The notes below the pieces were generated by a model. It searched no databases. It saw nothing but the letters and a program-made list of their open reading frames with translations, and was not told the origin of the DNA. Source: Pseudomonadota bacterium (lineage in GTDB: Bacteria > Pseudomonadota > Gammaproteobacteria > Burkholderiales > Burkholderiaceae_D). Taken from it: a DNA stretch of 20,321 nucleotides. Shown one piece after another: positions 1 through 6,194 of the stretch (the first letter of the stretch is position 1; each line of letters begins with the position of its first letter). Where the stretch lies: positions 1 to 20,321 of the forward strand of contig JAEVZY010000069.1 in assembly GCA_023392035.1 (NCBI GenBank), read 5' to 3'. The position numbers and the translations under genes were made by a program.

Positions 1-872
1 TGCAGGCAAGCCTTGATATCGTCCGGCACATAGGCGCGCGAACCGATGATTTCCATTTCGCGGAACCACAGGAAGCGCACGTCGATTTCGCATTCATGGC
101 CGGCGGTCGAGCCGCAGGTGAGGATGCGGCCATTCACCGCCATGCTGCGCTGGGTCGGAATCCAGGTGTCGCCGCCGGTGAAGTTGATCGCCACGTCCAC
201 GCCCTTCTTGCCGGTGGCGGCCCACACTGCCTTGGAGAAGTCTGGGTGTTCCGAATAGTTGATGACGTGGTCCGCGCCCAGCTCTTTCAGGCGGCGCGCC
301 TTGTCTTCGCTGCTGGTGCAGGCATAGACTTCGCAGCCGGCCATCTTGGCGAATTGCAGGCAGGAGACGCCGACGCCGCCGGAAGCGCCCAGGATCAGCA
401 CCTTCTCGCCCGCCTGGATATGGCCGCGGGTGAACAGCATGCGGTGCGAGGTGCCATAGGCAATCGGCAGCGCCGCCGCTTCTTCGAAGGACACGCCTTC
501 GGGCATTTCGATCAGTTGGCGCTGGTCGACCGCGATGAACTCACACAAGCCGCCATTGCCATGCTCGCCCAGCACGCCGCCGCCCGGAAAGCGCGGAAAC
601 AGCGCGACCTTCTTGCCGACCCAGTCCTTCGAGACGCCGTCGCCCACTTCGCGCACGATGCCGGCGACGTCGCCGCCGGGGATGCGCGGCATCTTGGTCG
701 GCAGGTCCGGCATGCCATGCAGGACGAACACGTCCATGTAGTTCAGGCCGCAAGCCTTGACTTCCACCAGCGCCTGGCCCGGCTCCGGTGTCGGCACCGG
801 CCATTGATCCAGCTTCATCTGCTCGACGCCACCGTGCTGCTGGATGGCCACCACTCTCATCGTTCCGGTCAT
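1..872 (-). CDS. MDR-family quinone oxidoreductase / zinc-type alcohol dehydrogenase homologue (3' end outside window)
   Basis: The frame runs off the left edge, so only about the first 290 residues are visible and the C-terminus is missing. It reads as a medium-chain dehydrogenase/reductase: an N-terminal GroES-like half (ACGLNYMDVFVLHG, then IPGGDVAGIVREVG) followed by a Rossmann half with the nucleotide-binding loop ILGASGGVGVSCLQFAK. Where zinc alcohol dehydrogenases carry GHExxG this protein has PGGDVAG, so catalytic zinc is unlikely and a quinone-oxidoreductase-like NAD(P)H-dependent enzyme fits better. The substrate cannot be read from the sequence. I use the ATG at 872; an in-frame ATG at 890 and one at 860 (MRVVAIQQHGG) are alternatives, and none has a strong Shine-Dalgarno. 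A plausible sigma70 promoter lies just upstream (914-942). Confidence 0.85.
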   Translation of the reverse strand, partial: MTGTMRVVAIQQHGGVEQMKLDQWPVPTPEPGQALVEVKACGLNYMDVFVLHGMPDLPTKMPRIPGGDVAGIVREVGDGVSKDWVGKKVALFPRFPGGGVLGEHGNGGLCEFIAVDQRQLIEMPEGVSFEEAAALPIAYGTSHRMLFTRGHIQAGEKVLILGASGGVGVSCLQFAKMAGCEVYACTSSEDKARRLKELGADHVINYSEHPDFSKAVWAATGKKGVDVAINFTGGDTWIPTQRSMAVNGRILTCGSTAGHECEIDVRFLWFREMEIIGSRAYVPDDIKACL

Positions 873-913
873 TGCCTGTCTGTCCTTCATGGTTGGTACA
901 TGGGTCCAGGGCA

Positions 914-942
914 ATCTTAAGAGCGGCTTTTATCGAAAACAA
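914..942 (-). promoter_or_regulatory. candidate sigma70 promoter for the MDR oxidoreductase
   Basis: On the minus strand TTGTTT (942-937) and TAAGAT (919-914) are separated by exactly 17 bases, in an AT-rich stretch that contrasts with the surrounding GC-rich DNA. The expected transcription start would be near 907, about 35 bases before the start codon. The match to consensus is partial, so this is a position-based inference. Confidence 0.35.
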
Positions 943-1002
943 ATAGTAAGAATTGCTGGATTATTCGGCCTCCCCGATCAATCTATCTCTCAGCGCAGCA
1001 GC

Positions 1003-1410
1003 TCAGGATTTCAAGGCAGTGGCCATGACCAGCTCGCGCAAACTGGCCAGCGCCTGCGCCTTGCCCTGGCGCTGGCTGAGGCGATAGACGTCGATCCAGC
1101 CCTGGAAGCCGAGCAATTGCGCGGCCCTGAAGAAGGCGTCGATCACGCTGTCGGGAAGCTGGCTCGCCGTCAGGCGCATCACCACCAGCGGCGTGCCGGA
1201 GGCGCGCGCCGAAGGCAGCAGGTCGAACAAGCGGCTGTCGTCGAATTGCAGCGTGCCCAGCACCAGCCGGAAGCGATCGCTTTGCAGTTTGCTGCAGGCG
1301 TCGGCCAGCGTATGCGTAATAACCAATGGAATAGCCAGCTCTTCGAGCGCTTCGCGGGCCTCATCGACCAGATTTGGACGCACCGCCACCAGAATTTCAG
1401 TCCTTGCCAT
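1003..1410 (-). CDS. small degenerate receiver-like protein, function unknown
   Basis: 135 residues beginning MARTEILVAVRPN. The alternation of hydrophobic strands and helices (ILVAV, DEAREALEEL, LVITHTLADACSKL, FRLVLGTLQFDD, LFDLLPSARASGTPLVVMRL) resembles a response-regulator receiver fold. The strand that should end in the phospho-accepting aspartate reads LVLGTLQFDD, with glycine near that place, and the usual acidic pair after strand 1 is absent. I therefore read it as a pseudo-receiver or similar alpha/beta fold, with no output domain. The start is set by an AGGGGAG Shine-Dalgarno five bases ahead of the ATG at 1410; a longer frame to 1446 lacks such support. The Crp/Fnr-type regulator lies 83 bases upstream on the same strand, so the two may be co-transcribed. 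Function is unknown. Confidence 0.75.
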   Translation of the reverse strand: MARTEILVAVRPNLVDEAREALEELAIPLVITHTLADACSKLQSDRFRLVLGTLQFDDSRLFDLLPSARASGTPLVVMRLTASQLPDSVIDAFFRAAQLLGFQGWIDVYRLSQRQGKAQALASLRELVMATALKS

Positions 1411-1493
1411 GTCTCCCCTTTCAAAGAAGGGGCGAATGCTAGACAAAAGACAATTGAATGTCGGTCAGGTAGCTGACATAGAACTTGCGCGGC

Positions 1494-2213
1494 TCAACCG
1501 ATATCCACGCCCAGCAGGCTGCGATAGCGTTCCCGCACCAGGTGATAACACTCGCAGCTGGCCTGTTCCAGGCCGGGTCGGTCCAGCACCTGCATCTGTC
1601 CGCGTGAATAGCGGATCAGGCCGCGCTGTTGCAGGGCCTGGGCAGCCAGGCTGACGCTGGGCCGCTGCACGCCGAGCATGGTGGCCAGGTAATACTGGGT
1701 CAGTTGGAATTCCGGCTGGCCGACCCGGTCCGCGCTCATCAATACCCAGCGCGCCAGACGCTGCTCCAGATTGTGCAGGCGGTTGCAGGCCACCGACTGC
1801 GAAACCAGGGACAGATAGGCTTGCTGATAGCGCTGGCAGATGCGCTGCAGACCCGGCATGGTGCGCAGCGCTTCACGAAAGGCCGGGGCGCTCATGCGCA
1901 GCGACTCGCCGGGAATCTGGCAATCGATGGTCTGCAGGGCGAGTTCGCCTCCCATCAACAGTTCGACCGGCGACATGCCTTCGCGGCCGACGGTGCCGGT
2001 TTCCACCTGGCTGCCATCGGCCATCAGCTTGATGATGGAGTGCTCGCCGCTGCATGGAAACCAGGCCCAGTCCAGGCGCTGATCCTGATCGCAAATGCGC
2101 ATGCCGAAAGGGGTTTCGACCCGCTCCATCTGCGCCAACAGGCTGGCCTTCTCCCCGGCGGGAAGCAGCCCGAGCAGGTGGTTGGGACATTCGGCGATCA
2201 AATTGGCGGACAT
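1494..2213 (-). CDS. Crp/Fnr-family transcriptional regulator
   Basis: 239 residues. Residues ~15-115 form a cyclic-nucleotide-binding-type beta-roll (for example TVGREGMSPVELLMGG at ~74-89). A dimerisation helix follows at ~120-160, then a C-terminal winged helix-turn-helix at ~170-205 (LTQYYLATMLGVQRPSVS, then LIRYSRGQMQVLDR). The cysteines (residues 9, 41, 54, 98, 126, 143, 220, 222) do not match the N-terminal cluster pattern of FNR, so oxygen sensing through an Fe-S cluster is not supported. The beta-roll also lacks an obvious cAMP phosphate-binding signature, so the ligand is unknown. It is transcribed divergently from the haloacid dehalogenase-like gene with 100 bases between the start codons, and the pseudo-receiver gene follows it. 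Confidence 0.88.
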   Translation of the reverse strand: MSANLIAECPNHLLGLLPAGEKASLLAQMERVETPFGMRICDQDQRLDWAWFPCSGEHSIIKLMADGSQVETGTVGREGMSPVELLMGGELALQTIDCQIPGESLRMSAPAFREALRTMPGLQRICQRYQQAYLSLVSQSVACNRLHNLEQRLARWVLMSADRVGQPEFQLTQYYLATMLGVQRPSVSLAAQALQQRGLIRYSRGQMQVLDRPGLEQASCECYHLVRERYRSLLGVDIG

Positions 2214-2313
2214 GCACCCAAGCTAGCATGGGCGAGGCGACAAACATCAATCGGGATCAAGCTCTGGTGCGCCTGTTACCATGGGTGAACTGTTCATAGC
2301 GCAAGGATTCTCC

Positions 2314-3006
2314 ATGGCCCTTCCCCGCGTATTGGCATTCGATGTATTCGGCACCGTGGTCGACTGGCACGGCAGCATCATGCGTGAAGTGCAGGCGCTG
2401 GGCCTGGCGGTAGACGCCGATGCCTTTGCCCTGGCCTGGCGCGAAGGCTATCGGCCGGCGATGCAGAAGGTGATGTCGGGCGAGCTGCCCTGGACCCGGA
2501 TCGATGCCTTGCACCGCATGATCCTGGACCAGATCCTGCCGCGCTTCGGGGTCGATCTGGATGAAGCCGGCCGGCGCCATCTCAACCTGGCCTGGCATCG
2601 GCTCAGCCCCTGGCCGGACGTGGTGCAGGGTCTGACCCGCCTGAAAAGCCGCTTCCTGATCTGCACCCTGTCCAACGGCAATCTCGGCTTGCTGACCGAG
2701 ATGGCGAAGAATGCCGGCCTGCCCTGGGATTGCGTGCTGTCGGCCGAAATCTTTCGCGCCTACAAGCCCGACCCGGCGGCCTATCTGGGCGTGGCGGAGG
2801 TCTTCGATTTACCGCCGCAGGAGGTGATGCTGGTGGCGGCGCACCAGGACGACCTGGCGGGCGCACGCGCCTGCGGCTTGCGCACCGCCTATATCGAGCG
2901 TCCGTTCGAGTTTGGCGAGCAGCGGCCCAAGGATGTCTCGCCCGATCCCGCCAATGATTTCCACGCACGCGACTTCCTCGACCTGGCGGCGCAACTGGGC
3001 TGCTGA
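2314..3006 (+). CDS. haloacid dehalogenase type II-like hydrolase (HAD superfamily)
   Basis: 230 residues, the usual length of type II (S)-2-haloacid dehalogenases. Motif I is FDVFGTVVDW with nucleophile D10 and T14. Motif II is TLSNGN with S120. Motif III is YKPDPAAY with K151 and Y157. Motif IV is VAAHQDDLAGA with D180. From family knowledge, the characterised L-2-haloacid dehalogenases carry Ser and Asn just before the final Asp; here those places read Ala175 and His177. Dehalogenation of 2-haloacids is therefore plausible but not assured, and another small phosphate or acid substrate is possible. The ATG at 2314 is chosen because an AAGGA Shine-Dalgarno lies six bases ahead (2303-2307); the in-frame ATG at 2281 has none. 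The gene is divergent from the Crp-like gene and convergent with the methyltransferase gene. Confidence 0.85.
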   Translation: MALPRVLAFDVFGTVVDWHGSIMREVQALGLAVDADAFALAWREGYRPAMQKVMSGELPWTRIDALHRMILDQILPRFGVDLDEAGRRHLNLAWHRLSPWPDVVQGLTRLKSRFLICTLSNGNLGLLTEMAKNAGLPWDCVLSAEIFRAYKPDPAAYLGVAEVFDLPPQEVMLVAAHQDDLAGARACGLRTAYIERPFEFGEQRPKDVSPDPANDFHARDFLDLAAQLGC

Positions 3007-3026
3007 GGCCCGCCTTCTTCTGGCTC

Positions 3027-3869
3027 CTAGCGCACCGGCTTGATGAACTTCAGCACGAAGCCGTCCTTGGGCATGGGCGGCTCGGGCTGGTTGCGGTCGC
3101 GCGGATCGTTGCGGTTGCGCAGGAAGTCAGCCGTATCGATCAAACGAAAGCCCGCCGCTTCCACTTCCGCAATGACGAAGTCGGGATCGACCCGGTGCAG
3201 GGTGCCGGATTCGCTGATGCCGGTGCCGCGCCGGCCGGCATGATCGACGATCACGTAATAGCCGCCGCGCTTGAGCGCATTGAATACTGCCTGGTTCATG
3301 CGCGCGCGGTCCACCCCCAGGTGGCCGGTGTCATGGTAGTTGTAGACGAAAGTGACGATATCGAAGCCGCGCCGGGCCAGTTCCGGCGGCGCCGGATCTT
3401 CCAAGGGCCGCACCACGGCCGTGATGTTGGCCGCTTCGGGTTTCTTCGCGCGCGCGGCCAGTGCGACCGGCGAAGGCACGCGACGCGGCGCCGCGGCCAC
3501 CGCGGCGCCCCCTTCAGGCGCGGCCGGCGGATTGACAGCGGCTTGCGGCGGCCGGCTCTGTCCATAGACGTGGCCGCTCGGTCCCACCGCGCGCGCCATC
3601 AGCTCGGTGGTGTAGCCGCCGCCCGCGCTCAAGTCCAGCACCGTCTGTCCCGGTGCTACGCCAATGAAGCTCAGCAATTGCGCCGGCTTGCGGCGTTCGT
3701 CGGTGGCGCGGTCCGCGGCGCTGCGGTCGGGGCTGGCCAGCAGGGCCTGGATTTGCTGGGCGCTCAAGGGCTGCGCCGGCGCGCTGTGCTTTGGGCTGGC
3801 ACAGCCGGCCAGGGCCAGGCACAGTGCGGCAAAGACGGGGATGCGATTCAGCGAACGGGACAAGGACAT
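3027..3869 (-). CDS. predicted SAM-dependent methyltransferase-like lipoprotein
   Basis: 280 residues. The N-terminus is a lipoprotein signal peptide: hydrophobic residues ~10-21, then a lipobox ending LAGC with C23 as the acylated cysteine. Residues ~64-100 hold a class I methyltransferase motif I (VLDLSAGGGYTTELMARAVG). After a Pro/Ala-rich insert at ~105-135 the fold resumes with FDIVTFVYNYHD, a GGYYVIVDH strand and FVIAEVEAAGFRL. It resembles the predicted exported methyltransferase family often written COG4798 (recognition only). Catalysis outside the cytoplasm is puzzling because SAM is not known to be available there. An AGGAAA Shine-Dalgarno precedes the ATG. It converges on the haloacid dehalogenase-like gene with only 20 bases between stop codons. 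Confidence 0.82.
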   Translation of the reverse strand: MSLSRSLNRIPVFAALCLALAGCASPKHSAPAQPLSAQQIQALLASPDRSAADRATDERRKPAQLLSFIGVAPGQTVLDLSAGGGYTTELMARAVGPSGHVYGQSRPPQAAVNPPAAPEGGAAVAAAPRRVPSPVALAARAKKPEAANITAVVRPLEDPAPPELARRGFDIVTFVYNYHDTGHLGVDRARMNQAVFNALKRGGYYVIVDHAGRRGTGISESGTLHRVDPDFVIAEVEAAGFRLIDTADFLRNRNDPRDRNQPEPPMPKDGFVLKFIKPVR

Positions 3870-3967
3870 GGCGGCTTTCCTGTGGCCAAAGACGAGCCAC
3901 TATAGCAGCCGCCGCAGACCCTCGCGCGCGCAGCGAGCGATGGGAGAAACAGCCCACTGCGCCGCGC

Positions 3968-3996
3968 AAAAAAAAAGCCCCTCGATGCGAGGGGCT
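3968..3996 (-). terminator. intrinsic terminator of the Hsp20 operon
   Basis: A perfect 9-bp stem (AGCCCCTCG / CGAGGGGCT, 3976-3984 and 3988-3996) is followed in the minus direction by nine consecutive T residues (A tract 3968-3976 on the plus strand). It begins 12 bases after the stop codon of the second Hsp20 gene. Confidence 0.9.
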
Positions 3997-4008
3997 GCTG
4001 AACATCGC

Positions 4009-4416
4009 TCAGGCCGTGCGTACTTCTATACGACGCGGCTGGGCATGCGCCGCCTTCGGAATGCGCAGCTTGAGCACGCCGTTCTTCAGCTCGGCGGCCA
4101 CTTTCTCGCCATCCAGTTCGCGCGACAGCTGGAAGCTGCGGCGATAGCGCGGCACACGCAATTCGGCGTGGGTGGATTGGGTACCTTCCGGCAGACTCAA
4201 CTCGACTTCACCTTCGATCACCAACTGGTCGTCATCGATCTGCAGGCTGAGCTTGTCGCGCGGCACGCCGGGCAGATCGGCCAGCAGGGTGATGCCGGCG
4301 GAATCTTCGATCACGTCCACCGCCGGCAGCAGGGCCGGCTCGCGTTCATTGCTCCCCATGCGCGAGACCTGGGTCGCGTCTGCGGGTTTGCGTTGCACTT
4401 GGGTGCTGGTATTCAT
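4009..4416 (-). CDS. small heat-shock protein, Hsp20/alpha-crystallin family (second of a pair)
   Basis: 135 residues. After a polar N-terminal arm of ~30 residues comes an alpha-crystallin domain (PAVDVIEDSAGITLLADLPG to the signature AELKNGVLKLRIPK). A C-terminal I-x-V motif (RRIEVRTA) is the type that docks into neighbouring subunits in oligomers. The expected role is ATP-independent holding of unfolding cytoplasmic proteins. The ATG at 4416 is selected by an AAGGAG Shine-Dalgarno six bases ahead; a longer frame reaching 4503 runs into the upstream gene and has no such site. It lies 19 bases after the first Hsp20 gene and shares its promoter and terminator. The two paralogues are clearly diverged, consistent with a hetero-oligomer or division of labour. 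Confidence 0.92.
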   Translation of the reverse strand: MNTSTQVQRKPADATQVSRMGSNEREPALLPAVDVIEDSAGITLLADLPGVPRDKLSLQIDDDQLVIEGEVELSLPEGTQSTHAELRVPRYRRSFQLSRELDGEKVAAELKNGVLKLRIPKAAHAQPRRIEVRTA

Positions 4417-4435
4417 GCGATTCTCCTTGAGCTCT

Positions 4436-4870
4436 TTACTGGACCGTGATGCGGCGCGGCTCCACCGCGGCGCGACGATTGGCGCTGATATGCAGTACGC
4501 CATCGCGGTACTGCGCGCTGACCTTGTCGGGATCGACGTCTTCCGGCAGGCTCACCACCCGGCGGAAACGGCCGGCGAAGCGCTCATGCACGTGCACCGT
4601 GGCTTTCTGTTCGGGGGTGGAAAGATCGTCGGCGCGCTCGCCGGAGATGGTCAGCACGCCCTTCTCCAGATTCACTTCGACGCTGGCCGGATCGAGACCG
4701 GGCACGAAGGCGAACAGCTCAACCGAACTCGGCGTGGTGCCGATATTCAGGGCCGGAAAACCGCCGCGGCCGCCGCGAATGCCGGGGCCTTCAACGGCTT
4801 CGAAAAGCTCGCGCTGCAAGCGGTCGAGCTCGGAAAACAAACTGCGGGGAAACACGCTTTGATACAGCAT
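4436..4870 (-). CDS. small heat-shock protein, Hsp20/alpha-crystallin family (first of a pair)
   Basis: 144 residues. The N-terminal arm (FPRSLFSELDRLQRELFEAV) is amphipathic. The alpha-crystallin domain runs from about residue 40 (PALNIGTTPSSVELFAFVPG) to SAQYRDGVLHISANRR, and the C-terminus ends RRITVQ with an I-x-V oligomerisation motif. This is the typical class A-like bacterial sHsp layout and the expected role is a holdase for aggregating proteins. The ATG at 4870 has a good AAAGGAG Shine-Dalgarno. It is the promoter-proximal gene of a two-gene operon with the Hsp20 at 4009-4416. A sigma32-like promoter and a structured leader precede it. Confidence 0.93.
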   Translation of the reverse strand: MLYQSVFPRSLFSELDRLQRELFEAVEGPGIRGGRGGFPALNIGTTPSSVELFAFVPGLDPASVEVNLEKGVLTISGERADDLSTPEQKATVHVHERFAGRFRRVVSLPEDVDPDKVSAQYRDGVLHISANRRAAVEPRRITVQ

Positions 4871-4880
4871 GGCACTCTCC

Positions 4881-4914
4881 TTTCATCGAGGAATGGGCCC
4901 GCGGTGTTGCGGGC
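4881..4914 (-). promoter_or_regulatory. structured 5' leader of the Hsp20 operon
   Basis: The minus-strand leader folds into a stable hairpin (GCCCGC / GCGGGC, 4897-4902 and 4909-4914, six-base loop). A weak four- to five-base pairing follows between UUCCU and the Shine-Dalgarno AGGA just before the start codon. A stable hairpin followed by a weak helix over the ribosome site is the layout of known heat-shock RNA thermometers. I do not see a diagnostic ROSE or fourU sequence, so the function is only suggested. Confidence 0.3.
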
Positions 4915-4939
4915 GTCTTCAATTCCGTTTCGAGACTGG

Positions 4940-4968
4940 AAATAGGAGTGCATGCATGATTTTTCAAG
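4940..4968 (-). promoter_or_regulatory. sigma32-type heat-shock promoter of the Hsp20 operon
   Basis: On the minus strand CTTGAAA (4968-4962) is followed after 15 bases by CCTATTT (4946-4940). Both resemble the sigma32 consensus (CTTGAA, then CCCATNT) at normal spacing. The position, about 70-100 bases before the first Hsp20 start codon, and the gene product support the call. The CTTGAAA also forms one arm of an 8-bp inverted repeat with 4981-4988. Confidence 0.7.
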
Positions 4969-4991
4969 CACTTTTTTGGGGCTTGAAATCA

Positions 4992-5023
4992 CCGTGAACG
5001 CCACTATTTCGATGCGTTCACGG
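4992..5023 (-). terminator. hairpin between the SGNH-hydrolase gene and the Hsp20 promoter, possible terminator
   Basis: A perfect 10-bp inverted repeat (CCGTGAACGC, 4992-5001, and GCGTTCACGG, 5014-5023) encloses a 12-base loop and starts 8 bases after the SGNH stop codon. No long T tract follows in the minus direction (only TGATTT), so termination would be weak or factor-assisted. It could instead be an operator. Confidence 0.45.
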
Positions 5024-5031
5024 CGTCTTCA

Positions 5032-5928
5032 TCACAAGCCCAGCGTCGGCCACATGCGCGCCGCGTATTGGCCCTTCATGATGTACACGGCATCGGTCGG
5101 ATGCAGGCCATCCGGGCAGATGGTGTAGGGGCTGGCGCCGGCCAGGTAGTCCTTCAAATACTGGTACTGGTCAATCACGGGCGCATTGAGCGAACGCGCC
5201 ACATCGCGCATGGCCTGGGCCCAGGTATCCAGGCCGGTGGAATAGCTGTCGCGTGTCGGGTTCGGGGTTTCGAAGACGAACTTCTTGCCGGCCGCGCGTG
5301 CCTTTTGCGCCAGCGAGCTCAGGCAGCCCTTGTAGGTCGCCAGGTCCATCTGCCATTCATCGTTGATGGCGAAATTGACGATCACCACATTGGCGCTGGT
5401 GCTGGCCAATTGGGTATCCCAGGCCGGATGCTTGCCATCGGTGCCGTTGAGCAGTTGGCAGGCCGTGGTGCCGGAGACGCCTTCGTTGCGCACCACGTAG
5501 TTGGTGGTGGTCGGCAAGGCGGCGGCGAAAGCGGCCGGCGCCGGCACGGCCACCTGGCCGCCCACTCCGCTGCGGTAGCCCCAGATGGTGGAGTCGCCGT
5601 AGTAGTCGATCGTCACGGTCTGGGTGCCGCCGGTGGTGCCTCCGGTCGTGCCGCCGCTGGTCGTGCCTCCGGTCGAGCCACCCGTGGTCGTGCCGCTGGT
5701 GGTCGTGCCCCCGTTCGTGCCGCCGCCGTTTCCATTGTTGCCTTTGCCCTTGTTGGCCGCGGCATCGGCGGAATCGAGCGTGAGGGCCGCGCTGTTGAGC
5801 GTGCTGGCCTGGGTGCTGCCATCTGCGGATGACCCGCCGCCACAGGCGGCCAGAAGAAGGACGGTGGTGAGACTGGAAATGGCGACGCCGGTCCGGCGGC
5901 GCACTGCGCGCGGTTTGCTTGACAACAT
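5032..5928 (-). CDS. SGNH/GDSL-type hydrolase lipoprotein
   Basis: 298 residues. An Arg-rich n-region and hydrophobic stretch end in a lipobox (LLAAC, C29), giving a lipid-anchored protein. A low-complexity Gly/Thr/Asn linker spans ~60-103, and the catalytic domain starts at ~106. SGNH blocks are readable: block I YYGDSTIWG with nucleophile S113, block II NEGVSG, block III NFAIND with N189, and block V CPDGLHPT with D273 and H276 completing the triad. Known family members hydrolyse esters such as O-acetyl groups on polysaccharides or lipids; the substrate here is unknown. I chose the ATG at 5928 because it gives a compact signal peptide, with a GGGAG element a little far upstream. The gene is divergent from the efflux operon, with 266 bases between the start codons. 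Confidence 0.85.
   Translation of the reverse strand: MLSSKPRAVRRRTGVAISSLTTVLLLAACGGGSSADGSTQASTLNSAALTLDSADAAANKGKGNNGNGGGTNGGTTTSGTTTGGSTGGTTSGGTTGGTTGGTQTVTIDYYGDSTIWGYRSGVGGQVAVPAPAAFAAALPTTTNYVVRNEGVSGTTACQLLNGTDGKHPAWDTQLASTSANVVIVNFAINDEWQMDLATYKGCLSSLAQKARAAGKKFVFETPNPTRDSYSTGLDTWAQAMRDVARSLNAPVIDQYQYLKDYLAGASPYTICPDGLHPTDAVYIMKGQYAARMWPTLGL
5624..5735 (-). repeat. imperfect Gly/Thr-coding repeats in the SGNH lipoprotein linker
   Basis: Short imperfect repeats built on GGTACCACC-like and GGC-ACG codon blocks encode GGTTSGGTTGGTTGGT and related strings. All units are multiples of three, so length changes would stay in frame and only alter the tether between lipid anchor and catalytic domain. 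Confidence 0.6.
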
Positions 5929-6060
5929 TGTTGTTTTCTCCCTGGATGCTCTCGCCCATGCGGGGACGAGGTCGCGGTGAGAACGGCCGCCAAGCCGATA
6001 GTTCCACACGGAAACAGAAAGAAACGATTGGCGACCCGCTTAACCTGGGGAAAATGCGTA

Positions 6061-6115
6061 GTCAGCATTTTTTCAGGCGTTTTTCAGGTTTTATTCAGCT
6101 TTTCGTCAGCATCCG
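6061..6115 (+). promoter_or_regulatory. array of five 11-bp direct repeats, probable OmpR-family regulator binding site
   Basis: Five consecutive 11-mers each begin with G/T-TCAG, at 6061, 6072, 6083, 6094 and 6105: GTCAGCATTTT, TTCAGGCGTTT, TTCAGGTTTTA, TTCAGCTTTTC, GTCAGCATCCG. Spacing is exactly 11 bases throughout. OmpR/PhoB-family regulators bind head-to-tail half-sites with this period, one helical turn apart. A weak -10 candidate TACCCT (6120-6125) follows the last TCAG by ten bases, so the array would cover the -35 region as in activator-dependent promoters of this class. The response regulator encoded at 11783-12457 is the obvious candidate ligand; that link is inference. Confidence 0.7.
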
Positions 6116-6194
6116 GACTTACCCTGCATCCAACTTCTTCCGGGTCCGGGCAATGGGGCAGGAGCGCGGCGGAAGTCGAACAGGAATCTCTGCA

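Noticed and set aside
96..920. Plus-strand 274-codon frame over the MDR oxidoreductase
   Set aside because: It is antisense to a clear MDR coding frame and shows no recognisable domain or ribosome site.
1456..1477. Small inverted repeat (GTCAG-GTAG-CTGAC) between the Crp-like and pseudo-receiver genes
   Set aside because: The stem is five bases with no following T tract, too weak to call a terminator or operator.
2286..2296. TGAAC-T-GTTCA palindrome before the dehalogenase-like gene
   Set aside because: It is only 11 bases long and close to chance level, with nothing to link it to a regulator; kept as a note only.
2281..2313. Upstream in-frame ATG of the dehalogenase-like gene
   Set aside because: No Shine-Dalgarno precedes it, it adds residues not expected before motif I, and the ATG at 2314 has AAGGA at proper distance.
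4982..5007. Plus-strand sigma32-like promoter from the mirrored CTTGAAA
   Set aside because: The -10 match is poor and no plus-strand gene follows; the arm is better read as part of the inverted repeat.
5624..5735. Possible phase-variable repeat in the SGNH lipoprotein
   Set aside because: The units are imperfect and multiples of three, so slippage would not switch the frame; treated as a linker repeat only.
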